From contig ONDM01000001.1 of NCBI GenBank assembly GCA_900316585.1, forward strand, positions 62,001-126,000: a DNA stretch of 64,000 bases, given 5' to 3'. This DNA comes from an uncultured Prevotellaceae bacterium. GTDB lineage: Bacteria > Bacteroidota > Bacteroidia > Bacteroidales > Bacteroidaceae. The notes beneath the pieces were generated by a model that saw only the letters and a program-made list of their open reading frames with translations, had not been told where the DNA came from and made no database searches. Positions 18,692 to 28,449 of the stretch are shown in pieces. The translations under genes were made by a program, and so were the position numbers. The number at the start of each line of letters is the position of its first letter. Within the stretch, counting starts at the first letter, position 1.

Positions 18692-19861
18692 TCATTGAGC
18701 CAAAATCAAATCTGCTAATTCATTCAGCTTTTCCACATCAGCTGGTTTCATCTTTCCACGGATGGTTATAACAGGTTCCAAGATCTCAAGCTCTTTCATT
18801 GTTTCCAACATGCTTTTCATGACTTTTCCTGCACTTGGTGCCCATGAACCATTTTCTATAATAGCTACACGACGTTTCTGATAGCCTTTAATTTCCAACT
18901 TATGTATGAAATTATACATAGGAGGGAACAATCCACCATCATAACTAGAAGCAGCAAGAACTAGATTCCCTAGTCGGAAAGCATCTTCTATAGCTTCTGC
19001 CTGGTCATCTCTACTTAAGTCTGTTATTGCTACTTTGCCTGCATTACGTGCCTTAAGAATTTCTGCCAGTTTATTTGCAGCCTCAGCAGTGTTTCCATGG
19101 ATGCTGGCATAAGCTATTAGAGTTCCTGGAGTCTCTACCTCATAATTGCTCCAAGTATTATACAGACCAATGTAATAACTTAGGTTTTCTTTCAAAATTG
19201 GTCCATGAAGTGGACAAATAATTTGGATGTCAAGTGCAGAGGCTTTCTTTAGCAGATTTTGTACCATCGTACCATATTTGCCACAGATGTTGAAATAATA
19301 CCTTCTAGCTTCGCATGCCCAATCCTCTGTTTCATTACAGAGTGCGCCAAACTTACCAAAAGCATCAGCACTGAAAAGGATTTTATCTGTCTCGTCATAG
19401 CTTACTATGACTTCTGGCCAATGGACCATAGGAGCTGCAATGAACTTTAATGAATGTTGACCCAGAGAGAGTGGTTCTTTCTCATTTGCCTCAATTATTC
19501 TTCCTGTAAAGTCAAATCCCACGAAGAATGCAGAAAGCATAGAAACAGCTCGTTTTGAGCAGACAATCATACATTCGGGATAATCCTCCAATACTTTCTG
19601 AATGAGTGCAGAATGGTCTGGTTCCATGTGGTGAACAACCAGATAGTCTGGCTTTCTTTCGCCTAATACCTTTTTCAGGTTCACTAACCATTCATCACCC
19701 ACACGTTTGTCTACAGTATCCATGATGGCTACTTTCTCATCTAGAATGACATATGAATTATATGCCATTCCGGCAGGAAGATAATACTGGCTCTCAAACA
19801 AATCTAAATTGGTGTCATCTACACCAATATACTTCACAGTTGAAGTTACATCTTTTACCAT
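18692..19861 (-). CDS. fprA: Flavodiiron protein (A-type flavoprotein)
   Basis: The 389-residue cytoplasmic protein has an N-terminal metallo-beta-lactamase domain with the di-iron motif H78-x-E80-x-D82-H83 (HHMEPDH), a further His in MVHWPEV and the late CPLHGP segment. A C-terminal flavodoxin domain begins near residue 250, with an FMN phosphate loop in YASIHGNTAEA. These enzymes reduce O2 to water or NO to N2O and protect strict anaerobes. There is no fused rubredoxin, so a separate electron donor is needed. The gene is 7 bases downstream of a GH3 gene and is the last of the minus-strand operon that begins at 25272. Confidence 0.93.
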   Translation of the reverse strand: MVKDVTSTVKYIGVDDTNLDLFESQYYLPAGMAYNSYVILDEKVAIMDTVDKRVGDEWLVNLKKVLGERKPDYLVVHHMEPDHSALIQKVLEDYPECMIVCSKRAVSMLSAFFVGFDFTGRIIEANEKEPLSLGQHSLKFIAAPMVHWPEVIVSYDETDKILFSADAFGKFGALCNETEDWACEARRYYFNICGKYGTMVQNLLKKASALDIQIICPLHGPILKENLSYYIGLYNTWSNYEVETPGTLIAYASIHGNTAEAANKLAEILKARNAGKVAITDLSRDDQAEAIEDAFRLGNLVLAASSYDGGLFPPMYNFIHKLEIKGYQKRRVAIIENGSWAPSAGKVMKSMLETMKELEILEPVITIRGKMKPADVEKLNELADLILAQ

Positions 19862-19868
19862 TTGTGTT

Positions 19869-22265
19869 TTATTTTAATTCTATTATCTGTTTAACCTTTA
19901 TATCTTCGGCATTGGCACCAATTCGAATCTCAAATTCTCCGGGCTCAACGGTCCATTTCATGTCTTTATCTAAGATCTGTAAATCTTCTGGATGAAGAGT
20001 AAATGTTACAGTCTTTGTTTCTCCCGGTTGTAGACTAACCCGTTCGAATCCTCTCAGCACTGATTCATAATAAACGACAGATGTCACTAAGTCAGAAATA
20101 TAAAGCTGAACTATATCTTCACCTGGACGTTTACCAGTGTTAGTGACTTCAACGGAAACTTTAACATCGCCATCAACGGAGCCTGAATGACTTATATTCA
20201 AATTGTTATATTCAAATTTTGTATAAGTAAGACCATAGCCAAATGGATAGAGTGAACCGTTCACGCGTGTGTTTTTTGCACTCCACCAACTGGCTGCATT
20301 ATGGGAACCACGTTTGTATGGGAAATTCCATTCAATTTCTCCAATAGTCTTTGGGAAGGTAATAGGAAGCTTTCCACTAGGACTGATCTCACCGAACAAC
20401 ATCTTTGCTACGATTTCACCACCTCTAAATGCAGGGAACCAAGTTTCAAGAATTGCCGGAATATATTTGTTTTCCCAATTAATAGTCAGCGGCTGACCAT
20501 TGATCAATACTAAGATTACTGGTTTCCCTGTTTTATACATCGCTTGTATTAAATCACGCTGCCTGCCTGGGAGGTCCAATGAAGTTCTACTTCTTCCTTC
20601 ACCTGTACGCAAATCATCTTCTCCTAGACAACAGATGATGTAATCTACATTCTCTGCCGCTTGAACAGCCTTCCTGATGGCCAGTTCTTCCCTTGCAGTT
20701 ATCGGCTCAGGAATTATTTCTGACTCAGGCCAATTTGCGTCAACTATATCACATCCTTTTTCATAGATGACCTTATCGGAACCTAAATAATTCTCTAATC
20801 CTTTCAGCATACTTATACCATCTATGCCGTTAGGGCCATAACGGGATGTCATAAAGTTTGTTTCGACAGCCAATGGGCCTGTTACTAGAATTTTGTTGAT
20901 TTTATTCTTATCCAAAGGCAGAATATCGTCTTGATTTTTTAGCAGAACAATACTTTGACTTTGAACTTTGTCTATAAAATTATCTTGAAATACATAACCA
21001 GCTTCTTTATCAGCCAATGCACCGTTTCCCGTGTAAGGGTTGTCGAATAGCCCCATACGGAACTTAACGTTGAGCACTTCACGTACCCGTTGGTCTAATG
21101 TCTTTTCACTCAACATTCCATTCTTAACAGCAGTCCTTACTGGGTTAATAAATGTAGATGGTGGGGTAAAGTTTGTGCGTACATTCAATCCAGCCTCCAG
21201 CACTAATTTAGCTGTTTCTTCATAAGTTGAAGTTACGTTATGCTTACTGTGCATGTATTCTACGGCTTCTGAATCGCTAACCACATATCCATTAAAGCCA
21301 TAGGTGTCTCTAAGCAGCTCTGTGAGGAACCAATGTGAGCCAGACACAGGTATACCGTTCCAGTCGTTATAGCTACTCATTACTTCCCAAGGATGAGCTT
21401 TTTGAATTACTTTTTTAAATGGATACAGGAATATCTCATGGAGTTCACGTGGAGTGATATGGGGATCTGTTCGTGCAGCACCATCTCTACCACCTTTAGG
21501 AACGCTGTAAGCAGCATAGTGTTTAAGGCAAGAACCTATTCCTTGTTCTTGAATACCCTTAACCATTTGGATACCTAGTTCGCTAATTAAGTATGGGTCT
21601 TCCGAATAACATTCCAACGTCCTTCCCCATCTGGGATCTCGAGCCATATCCAAAATTGGTGCATATACACTGTGGTATCCTATTAATTTTGCTTCGTTGC
21701 CAACTATTGTGCCCGCTTCATGAATAAGAGCTCTGTTCCAAGTACTTCCCAAAGCAATAGGGGCGGGTAATGGAGTTGCCTTAGTGTGGTTCAACCCATG
21801 AATTCCCTCATTTGAGAACTCTACTGGTATGCCAAGTCTTGTGTTTTCCACAAAGAAACGTTGAACTTGATGCAATGCATCCACATGTACAGACATTGGG
21901 TAGGATAATTTCATATATCTTCCAGCACCCTCAACACCATTCAGCATTTCATCTATGTTTGCAATTCCATCTTTCCAGATTTCATTTTTCCAATTTGGGG
22001 TAGGAAGTGAATCTTGCAATACTCTGCCAAATCCATATAATGTGGTGACTTGATTTGACTTCTCTTCCAGTGTCATTTGGGAAAGCAGATCTTCAACACG
22101 TAATTCGATAGGCTGTTTTGGATCTTCATAAACATCCATTTTCCCATTCTTGTTGAAATCAATCCATCCATCATGGTACATGTCTTTTGTCTTATTTTGA
22201 GCATAAGAGGATGTAAGGGAAATGAGACAAATACTCAAAAGACAAAATTTTTGAATGTGTTTCAT
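19869..22265 (-). CDS. GH3 beta-glycosidase with fibronectin-III-like C-terminus
   Basis: The 798-residue secreted enzyme has a signal peptide ending near SYAQ and an EF-hand-like loop (DFNKNGKMDVYED, about residues 36-48). The GH3 barrel has CLKHYAAY and the nucleophile D331 in VVSDSEAV. The second domain and a fibronectin-III-like domain (about 715-795) complete the three-domain layout of beta-glucosidases and beta-xylosidases. An upstream frame extension to 22310 exists, but the ATG at 22265 starts a normal signal peptide and lies 10 bases after the ABC transporter gene. The neighbours (ABC exporter, flavodiiron protein) do not suggest a particular substrate. Confidence 0.92.
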   Translation of the reverse strand: MKHIQKFCLLSICLISLTSSYAQNKTKDMYHDGWIDFNKNGKMDVYEDPKQPIELRVEDLLSQMTLEEKSNQVTTLYGFGRVLQDSLPTPNWKNEIWKDGIANIDEMLNGVEGAGRYMKLSYPMSVHVDALHQVQRFFVENTRLGIPVEFSNEGIHGLNHTKATPLPAPIALGSTWNRALIHEAGTIVGNEAKLIGYHSVYAPILDMARDPRWGRTLECYSEDPYLISELGIQMVKGIQEQGIGSCLKHYAAYSVPKGGRDGAARTDPHITPRELHEIFLYPFKKVIQKAHPWEVMSSYNDWNGIPVSGSHWFLTELLRDTYGFNGYVVSDSEAVEYMHSKHNVTSTYEETAKLVLEAGLNVRTNFTPPSTFINPVRTAVKNGMLSEKTLDQRVREVLNVKFRMGLFDNPYTGNGALADKEAGYVFQDNFIDKVQSQSIVLLKNQDDILPLDKNKINKILVTGPLAVETNFMTSRYGPNGIDGISMLKGLENYLGSDKVIYEKGCDIVDANWPESEIIPEPITAREELAIRKAVQAAENVDYIICCLGEDDLRTGEGRSRTSLDLPGRQRDLIQAMYKTGKPVILVLINGQPLTINWENKYIPAILETWFPAFRGGEIVAKMLFGEISPSGKLPITFPKTIGEIEWNFPYKRGSHNAASWWSAKNTRVNGSLYPFGYGLTYTKFEYNNLNISHSGSVDGDVKVSVEVTNTGKRPGEDIVQLYISDLVTSVVYYESVLRGFERVSLQPGETKTVTFTLHPEDLQILDKDMKWTVEPGEFEIRIGANAEDIKVKQIIELK

Positions 22266-22275
22266 AATAATTGAT

Positions 22276-24090
22276 TTAATTGAATAAAATACCATCTCCA
22301 TCAGGATCAAGTGTTTTAGCTAGTTTTTCAATATTTAGACTACGGGCAGAAGCATCTACAATTTCTTTATAGACTCCACCTTTTTTATAGACTTCATCAG
22401 GTTCACCGCTTTGTTCCACCTTTCCATTCTTCAGGGTGTAAACAAAGTCACTATCGATGATTTGAGAGATATTATGGGAAATCATGATGACAGTTCGTCC
22501 TTTTTTGATGTCATCTATAGATTGTTTGATCTGCTCGGTAGCTATTGCGTCAAGCGAAGCTGTAGGTTCATCCAGGAAAACGATAGGAGGATTCTTCAAG
22601 AACATTCTGGCAATTGCTATTCTCTGTTGCTGGCCTCCAGAAAGTTGTTGAGCCTTGCTTTGGAAGCCATTGGGTAATTTGATTATTTGGTCATAAATGT
22701 ATGCTTTCTTTGCTGCATCTATGATTTCATCCATCGTTGCTTCTGGTTTTCCATAACGGATATTATCTTCAATGGTCCCATCGAAAATGTGATTCTTTTG
22801 AAGTACAAGGCCTATGTTTTCGCGAAGATACTTCGTGTCCCATTCCCGCAAATCAACTCCATCTAGTAAAATGGTGCCCGTATCAGGCTCATAGAACTTA
22901 TCCAACAAATTCACAATGGTAGACTTACCAGCACCCGACAGACCCACAAAAGCAGTGATATTTCCTGGAACTATTTCCATGTTTATGTTGTAAAGTGCCT
23001 TGGTTCCGTTCGGATAGGTGAAGTCTATGTTTTTAAGTTCAAATTTACCCGTAACTTTTTCCGGGTGATATTTTCCAGATGGTTCAACGAAATTGTCTGC
23101 ATCTAAAATGTCAAAGAAGCCCTCTGCATAGATAACAGCATCGTTCAACTGGTCAAAAATGCGCTGTAATTGTGTAATAGGGGCTGTCACGTTGGCAAAC
23201 AACATTACATGATACATGATTTTACCAATTGACATTCCAGGATACTGTATTAGCACCAGATAAGCCGTAAGAATAATAATCAGCACCGTGCCAACCTGTC
23301 GAACGAAACTTTTTAATCCATCATAATAAAAAGATGTCTTTCTAACCAACATCTGATTATCCGTGAACTTAGTCTGTAAATTCCATTGCTTTTCGCTTTC
23401 GATAGACTCACGATTAAACGACTTAATGACGTTCATGCTTTCTATGATTCCCATGATGCCATGGCTCTTCTGCTCACGGAACCCACGCATGTTCTGACGC
23501 CAGCCTTGAAGCTTTCGTGCCTGCGCTACCGTAATCCAAATGTAGATAGGGACTATAAAAAGTGCGGTCAATCCTACGTAGAAATTTGCCATGAACATAA
23601 GAATCAACGCAAGGAATGCACTTGTAAACAGAGGTAATAAGTCGATAAATACATTTTGAACCGTACTGGATAAACTGCTCACACCCTGGTCAATCCTCGT
23701 CTGAAGTTTACCCGTTTCATTCTCATTGGCAGAGAAAAAAGCCATTTTGTAAGTGAGGATTCTATCCACCACAGCCTGAGACATATCTTTACTCACTAAA
23801 ATACGCATTTTTTCACCGAAAAAGTGTTGCGCATAAGTTATTAGTGCCGATAGTATTTCTTTTCCCAGCAAAATGGCACTTATAAGAGTAAGTATGTTGG
23901 CAGCTTCAGCCCATTCGAATCCTTCCGGCTTAACTAAGGCATTAATCTTATCTACAGTCCAGTCCAAGACTATAGCATTAACCTGGGCTATTAGGGAGCC
24001 TATAAGAGTCAGGAATAAGGTTGCCATGACAAGCCATTTGTATGGCTTGACATATGGCAAGATTTTTTTCATTAAGTCGATAAGGTTCAT
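22276..24090 (-). CDS. ABC exporter half-transporter (MsbA/LmrA type)
   Basis: The 604-residue protein fuses a six-helix membrane domain (about residues 1-330) to an ATPase domain. Motifs are the Walker A GLSGAGKST, signature LSGGQQQR, Walker B IVFLDEPTASLD and the switch His in MISHN. It would act as a homodimer exporting lipids, drugs or peptides. There is no N-terminal C39 peptidase domain, so it is not a typical bacteriocin-processing exporter. The C-terminal tail ends in LDPDGDGILFN, a short acidic calcium-loop-like sequence of unknown meaning. It overlaps no neighbour but sits 2 bases after the small secreted protein gene and 10 bases before GH3. Confidence 0.92.
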   Translation of the reverse strand: MNLIDLMKKILPYVKPYKWLVMATLFLTLIGSLIAQVNAIVLDWTVDKINALVKPEGFEWAEAANILTLISAILLGKEILSALITYAQHFFGEKMRILVSKDMSQAVVDRILTYKMAFFSANENETGKLQTRIDQGVSSLSSTVQNVFIDLLPLFTSAFLALILMFMANFYVGLTALFIVPIYIWITVAQARKLQGWRQNMRGFREQKSHGIMGIIESMNVIKSFNRESIESEKQWNLQTKFTDNQMLVRKTSFYYDGLKSFVRQVGTVLIIILTAYLVLIQYPGMSIGKIMYHVMLFANVTAPITQLQRIFDQLNDAVIYAEGFFDILDADNFVEPSGKYHPEKVTGKFELKNIDFTYPNGTKALYNINMEIVPGNITAFVGLSGAGKSTIVNLLDKFYEPDTGTILLDGVDLREWDTKYLRENIGLVLQKNHIFDGTIEDNIRYGKPEATMDEIIDAAKKAYIYDQIIKLPNGFQSKAQQLSGGQQQRIAIARMFLKNPPIVFLDEPTASLDAIATEQIKQSIDDIKKGRTVIMISHNISQIIDSDFVYTLKNGKVEQSGEPDEVYKKGGVYKEIVDASARSLNIEKLAKTLDPDGDGILFN

Positions 24091-24092
24091 AC

Positions 24093-24503
24093 TTATTTGT
24101 TTTTATTCCTTTTGAAGAGGCCTTTGAATGTACCTGAAACTTTTTTAGCCCCACGTTTAATACTTTTACCAACTTTTTGAGAGGTGGTGTCAATAAATTC
24201 ACCTGCATCTTTCAGATTCTCTCGTCCTATTTTCTTTCTATATTGAGCCCGATAGTTGTAATACAATTCTATCTGGTCATCGTTCATCTTTTTTTCAAAT
24301 TTTTCATCAAAGAGCTCTTTATATGCAGCATATTCGCCTTTCCATTCTGAAATCTGTTCAGTTGTAGGAGTTTCCACTTTATTCATTCGCTCTACCAATG
24401 ATTTGAAATCATTCAAGAACTTGTTAATGTCAGCTGGTGATTGAGCTATACAGAATGTGCTTTGAATCAATGTAATAATCACCATTAAAATAAATCTCTT
24501 CAT
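24093..24503 (-). CDS. Small secreted helical protein (DUF6565-like)
   Basis: This 136-residue protein has a signal peptide ending near CIAQ, followed by a predicted helical, charged region and a very basic C-terminus (residues about 108-136, rich in Lys). The composition and size resemble a Bacteroidetes family of unknown function (DUF6565, tentative). It is 2 bases upstream of the ABC exporter start and 22 bases after the phosphatase gene, so translation with the exporter is likely. A role with the exporter is only an inference from the tight spacing. Confidence 0.75.
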   Translation of the reverse strand: MKRFILMVIITLIQSTFCIAQSPADINKFLNDFKSLVERMNKVETPTTEQISEWKGEYAAYKELFDEKFEKKMNDDQIELYYNYRAQYRKKIGRENLKDAGEFIDTTSQKVGKSIKRGAKKVSGTFKGLFKRNKNK

Positions 24504-24525
24504 GTCAATTTCAATTAAAGTTAGT

Positions 24526-25272
24526 TTATAATATATTTTTTATTTCCAATAAGTTGTGAACTTCAAAGTTAACCGGTTCCGGGGATGTGAAATCATCAGG
24601 ATGAGCATTATAAAACATGACATCAATACCAGCTTTCTTTGCACCTTGAATATCGGTTATAAAATTGTCACCTATCATCAAGGTCGTTTCCGGCTTTGCT
24701 CCTGAGATTTCAAATGCATAGTCAAAAAAAGTAGGAGAGGGCTTGTTGGCACCTGCATCTTCAGATAAGATAATGGTGTCAAAATAATCGTACAGATTCG
24801 ACGAATGAAGCTTTTTGTATTGAACTTCATGGAATCCATTACTGCAAATATGCATCCGATAACCTTTTCCCTTTAGATAGTTTAAAAGCTCATAGGCTCC
24901 AGGTACCACGCCAGATTTACAGGAACACAATTCCAGGAACTTATCACCCACCTGAAGGCAAAAATCATCACTTGGTTCAAAAGGCTTTTCTGTTACCAGG
25001 CCATCTGTATTTTGAACTTTTACCTTGCCTTGAGAAAGGGGCCTTCTGAATCTTTCCAGGATTAAATAAGGCCTATCGATTTCACCGGCACTGTATTGAC
25101 TCCACAGCATAATATTTGCCAACCAATATGGTTCTGTGAAATCTTCTACTTTTTCAAAATAACGGTCAAGGTGAAAATACTCATAAAGCTCTTGTAAGGC
25201 TATAATTGCATTACCACGAGTGTCATAAAGAGTATCATCAAAATCAAAAAACAGATCCGAATATTTTTTCAT
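24526..25272 (-). CDS. HAD-family phosphatase, YjjG-type 5'-nucleotidase
   Basis: The 248-residue cytoplasmic protein has HAD motif [10 protein letters not shown] (nucleophile D10 and acid D12), motif II in HICSNGF and motif [17 protein letters not shown]. The helical cap between motifs I and II is of the subfamily IA type found in YjjG, which dephosphorylates pyrimidine nucleoside monophosphates, often non-canonical ones. The exact substrate is uncertain. It is the first gene of a five-gene minus-strand operon and has a near-consensus promoter. Confidence 0.88.
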   Translation of the reverse strand: MKKYSDLFFDFDDTLYDTRGNAIIALQELYEYFHLDRYFEKVEDFTEPYWLANIMLWSQYSAGEIDRPYLILERFRRPLSQGKVKVQNTDGLVTEKPFEPSDDFCLQVGDKFLELCSCKSGVVPGAYELLNYLKGKGYRMHICSNGFHEVQYKKLHSSNLYDYFDTIILSEDAGANKPSPTFFDYAFEISGAKPETTLMIGDNFITDIQGAKKAGIDVMFYNAHPDDFTSPEPVNFEVHNLLEIKNIL

Positions 25273-25295
25273 TTTCCACCTTACTTTATTTTTTG

Positions 25296-25327
25296 CAAAT
25301 ATAGACTATTTCCTTCAGTTTGCCAAA
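25296..25327 (-). promoter_or_regulatory. Promoter of the HAD/ABC/GH3/fprA operon
   Basis: On the minus strand TTTG (25327-25324) and TATATTTG (25303-25296) are exactly 20 bases apart. Transcription would start near 25290, about 18 bases before the first ATG. Confidence 0.72.
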
Positions 25328-25366
25328 TTTGAGTGTTTATCGTTTTTATAATTTAAATGTTTCCAT

Positions 25367-25374
25367 TATCTTTG
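25367..25374 (+). promoter_or_regulatory. -7 box before the acyltransferase gene
   Basis: TATCTTTG fits TAnnTTTG, with a T-rich stretch instead of TTTG about 20 bases upstream. It supports the start at 25393 and rules against an in-frame ATG at 25357. Confidence 0.5.
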
Positions 25375-25392
25375 AACCATAAATTTAAAACT

Positions 25393-26499
25393 ATGAAAGA
25401 AAGAGTCGTTTTTATCGATTATATCAGAGTAATTGCATGCTTCCTGGTTATGTTGGTTCATGCCAGTGAGAATTTTTATGCTGCAGATGCTTCCGGATTA
25501 GCTGGAAATGTTTCCATGCTGGCAAATGAGTCGAATCGTTTCTGGGTTTCTTTTTATGATGGAGGGCTGGGCCGTATAAGTGTTCCACTTTTCATGATAG
25601 TCTCTGCCTATTTGCTTGTCCCGATGAAACCAGGGATGACAATGACACATTTTTACAAGAAACGCTTTGGACGAATTTTACCACCGTTTATTACATTCTT
25701 GTTGCTTTACACCTTCTTACCTCTAGTTTGGGGTGGAATGACCTGGGAACAGTCATGGAATGATTTTAAAATGTTGCCATTCAATTTCCCATCTATGGGT
25801 GGTCACCTTTGGTTCATGTATCCTCTAATCAGCTTGTACCTTATTATTCCAGTTATATCTCCTTGGCTAGAGAAATCCACAGCCAAAGATGAACTGATAT
25901 TCATTGGTCTGTTTTCTGTCTCTACTTTATTGCCTTGGCTGCACAGGTTTGTAAGTCCTGAATTATGGGGTGAATGTTTCTGGAACAACTTTAGTATGTT
26001 GTGGTATGTTTCAGGCTATTTAGGCTATCTTGTATTAGCACACTATATAAGGGTTCATTTGAATTGGTCTAGATCCAAACGGCTTCAGATAGGTCTATGC
26101 TGTTTTGTACTAGGTGCGTTATTTACAGCTTGGTCTTTCTATTACAAAGGTGTTCCCGGTCAGATCATTGAAACACCCATGCTGGAGTGGTCTTGGGAAT
26201 TTTGTACTCCTAATGTCCTTGTTGCCACTTTTGGAGCGTTTTTGCTCTTTACATGTATTAATCAGCAGAAGGCTCCCAAGTTCATTACGAATTTCTCAAA
26301 AATGTCTTATGGCATGTATTTGATGCACTTGTTTTTCTTGTCAGTTATTGCTTCTTACTTTGTAAATGGTAATCAGGCAGATCCATTAATTCCTGTTTGT
26401 CTTGCCATTCCTTTAATTGCTATTTTGACGTTTATTTGTTGCATCGTGACATGTAATTTGATTTCATTCATACCTGGTAGTAAATATATAATTGGTTGA
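25393..26499 (+). CDS. Membrane acyltransferase 3 family protein
   Basis: The 368-residue protein starts MKERVVFIDYIRVIACFLVM, the signature opening of acyltransferase-3 proteins (WecH/OafA type), followed by about ten hydrophobic helices and the conserved His in LVHASENFY. The family transfers acetyl or succinyl groups to sugars of lipopolysaccharide, capsule or exported glycans across the inner membrane. The next gene, for a GH127-like enzyme, starts 3 bases later, so the two are translated from one transcript. A functional link between them is not demonstrated by sequence. Confidence 0.87.
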   Translation: MKERVVFIDYIRVIACFLVMLVHASENFYAADASGLAGNVSMLANESNRFWVSFYDGGLGRISVPLFMIVSAYLLVPMKPGMTMTHFYKKRFGRILPPFITFLLLYTFLPLVWGGMTWEQSWNDFKMLPFNFPSMGGHLWFMYPLISLYLIIPVISPWLEKSTAKDELIFIGLFSVSTLLPWLHRFVSPELWGECFWNNFSMLWYVSGYLGYLVLAHYIRVHLNWSRSKRLQIGLCCFVLGALFTAWSFYYKGVPGQIIETPMLEWSWEFCTPNVLVATFGAFLLFTCINQQKAPKFITNFSKMSYGMYLMHLFFLSVIASYFVNGNQADPLIPVCLAIPLIAILTFICCIVTCNLISFIPGSKYIIG

Positions 26500-26501
26500 T
26501 C

Positions 26502-28445
26502 ATGAAAAAGGCTTTATTTTTCATTCTGTTTTCCCTTTTTGTGCATGTCTCTGTTTCTGCACAGCCATATGCACGCTTTCATGAGGGTTTGTTGAAGAAC
26601 ACGCAAGTAAAAGGATGGATTCTTCAGTTCCTGGAGAGGCAGCAGACCGGTTTAACGGGTCATCCCGAAGCCATGTCTTATCCTTACAATAGTTGTTTGT
26701 GGGCTGGCAATATCACTCGTGAAGCTGAAGAGCGGGGAAGTGACTGGTGGCGTTATGAGCAAACAGCTTATTATACCGATGGATTATTACGTTTGGGGTA
26801 TCTTTTGAACGACCAAAGTTTAATAAACAAGGGAAAAGATGGAATTAACTACACCATAGAACATGCTGCAGAAAATGGCAAGTTGGGTCATGCTGATATA
26901 GAATCTCTATGGCCTTTTGCTGTATTTTTCCGGGCTATGCTGGCCGAGTACCAAGCTACTGGAGATGAGAGAATTGTATCTAGTTTGGAAAAGCATTACT
27001 TGAACTTTACTGCCGAGGAAATAGCTGAGATTCGAAACCTTATCAATGTGGAAGGTATACTTTGGGTCTACGGGAAGACTAAGAACCAGAAGTTGCTGGA
27101 ATTGGCAGAGGAAGCCTTTAAATTGGAAAAATCAGAGTTGACTAGAGAAGTAGTTTACAATGATGAGAATCCACATATCCATGGCGTAACCTATGCTGAA
27201 ACCATGAAAATTCCTTTGATACTGTATGCTTACACTGGGAAGAAAGAATATCTGGATTTTGCCCTTCGTGCCAACAAGAAAGTAGAGGACATGGATATGC
27301 TTCCCGATGGTGTTCCAACGAGCGCAGAGTATTTGCTGGGAAACGACTTTATGATCTCTCATGAGACTTGCGATATAACTGATTTCTCCTGGTCATGGGG
27401 TTATTTCTTGGAAACTACAGGTGAGGCACATTGGGCTGATCTGATAGAAAAGGCTGTTTTCAACGCAGGTCCAGGTGCAGTGACTAAAGATTTTAAGGCA
27501 TTACAGTATTTTTCTAGTGTCAACCAGTTTATTGCCACAGGTACTTCTAATCATAATGAATTCAAGAATGGTTCAACCTGGATGGCTTATCGTCCTATTC
27601 ACGAAACCGAATGTTGTGCAGGAAATGTGCACCGATTTATGCCAAACTATGCATCTCGTATGTGGATGGTAGGAGATAAGGATGAATTAGTCAGTGCTCT
27701 TTATGGTCCATCTGCCATTGATTTCAAATTATCCAATGGAAGAAACTGTCATGTGGAAGAAGTTACAAATTATCCATTCGACGAAACTATCATCTTTAAT
27801 TTCAAAATGAGTAAATCCTCTAAGATGAAATTTACTCTTCGTATTCCAGAATGGTGTGAATCTGCTTCCATCACTATCAATGATAAACCATATAAAGAAA
27901 AGATTAAATATGGTGAATATATGACTATTGAACGGAAGTTCTCTTCTGATGACCAGATTGTACTCAAGCTGGATATGCCTATTAAAATCAAGAAGACAGC
28001 CGACAAGAAAGGTACTTATTTCGAGCGTGGGCCATTACTTTACAGTTATAGTATTGGCATGACATTGACAGAAGACTTGAAGGAATATGAGAACATGGCT
28101 ACCAAGAAAGTTGGCAATCCTGATTTCAAATGCTGGGATATAAGGCCATTAGGGAAATTCAATTATGCGTTGACTCCTGAAAGCCGACCGAAGTTTGTAA
28201 GGCGAATACCTAATAGCAACTATCCGTTTGATTGGAATGGTGCTCCTGTAAGTATTATCGTTCCTGTACGTGAAATAGATTGGGAATTGGAGGATGATCG
28301 TTTCACGCCAACACTTCCTGATTCTGTGGTTTACACAAAGGACGAGACAAATTCAATAGTACTGGTTCCATATGGATGCACCATGTTGAGATTGACAGTT
28401 TTCCCCACCGGAGAGGCGAGTAAAGTAGATGAAACAAAGCATTAA
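26502..28445 (+). CDS. GH127-superfamily (DUF1680-type) glycosidase, secreted
   Basis: The 647-residue protein has a signal peptide ending near SVSA, an (alpha/alpha)6 barrel and a C-terminal beta-sandwich. The zinc and nucleophile site of GH127 beta-L-arabinofuranosidases is visible as E288 and C290 (HETCDITD) plus C371 and C372 (ECCAGNVHR), matching the Glu-Cys...Cys-Cys arrangement of the characterised bifidobacterial enzyme. GH127 and its relatives (GH142, GH146 and others) act on arabinofuranosides or related sugars; the family cannot be fixed by eye. A TTG at 26496 gives two extra residues but the ATG at 26502 starts a standard signal peptide. The gene's last 17 bases could overlap the next frame. 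Confidence 0.85.
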   Translation: MKKALFFILFSLFVHVSVSAQPYARFHEGLLKNTQVKGWILQFLERQQTGLTGHPEAMSYPYNSCLWAGNITREAEERGSDWWRYEQTAYYTDGLLRLGYLLNDQSLINKGKDGINYTIEHAAENGKLGHADIESLWPFAVFFRAMLAEYQATGDERIVSSLEKHYLNFTAEEIAEIRNLINVEGILWVYGKTKNQKLLELAEEAFKLEKSELTREVVYNDENPHIHGVTYAETMKIPLILYAYTGKKEYLDFALRANKKVEDMDMLPDGVPTSAEYLLGNDFMISHETCDITDFSWSWGYFLETTGEAHWADLIEKAVFNAGPGAVTKDFKALQYFSSVNQFIATGTSNHNEFKNGSTWMAYRPIHETECCAGNVHRFMPNYASRMWMVGDKDELVSALYGPSAIDFKLSNGRNCHVEEVTNYPFDETIIFNFKMSKSSKMKFTLRIPEWCESASITINDKPYKEKIKYGEYMTIERKFSSDDQIVLKLDMPIKIKKTADKKGTYFERGPLLYSYSIGMTLTEDLKEYENMATKKVGNPDFKCWDIRPLGKFNYALTPESRPKFVRRIPNSNYPFDWNGAPVSIIVPVREIDWELEDDRFTPTLPDSVVYTKDETNSIVLVPYGCTMLRLTVFPTGEASKVDETKH

Positions 28446-28449
28446 TACC

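Noticed and set aside
22276..24090. The ABC exporter as partner of the Nif11-like small protein
   Set aside because: It lacks a C39 peptidase domain, lies over 7 kb away on the other strand and sits in an unrelated operon.
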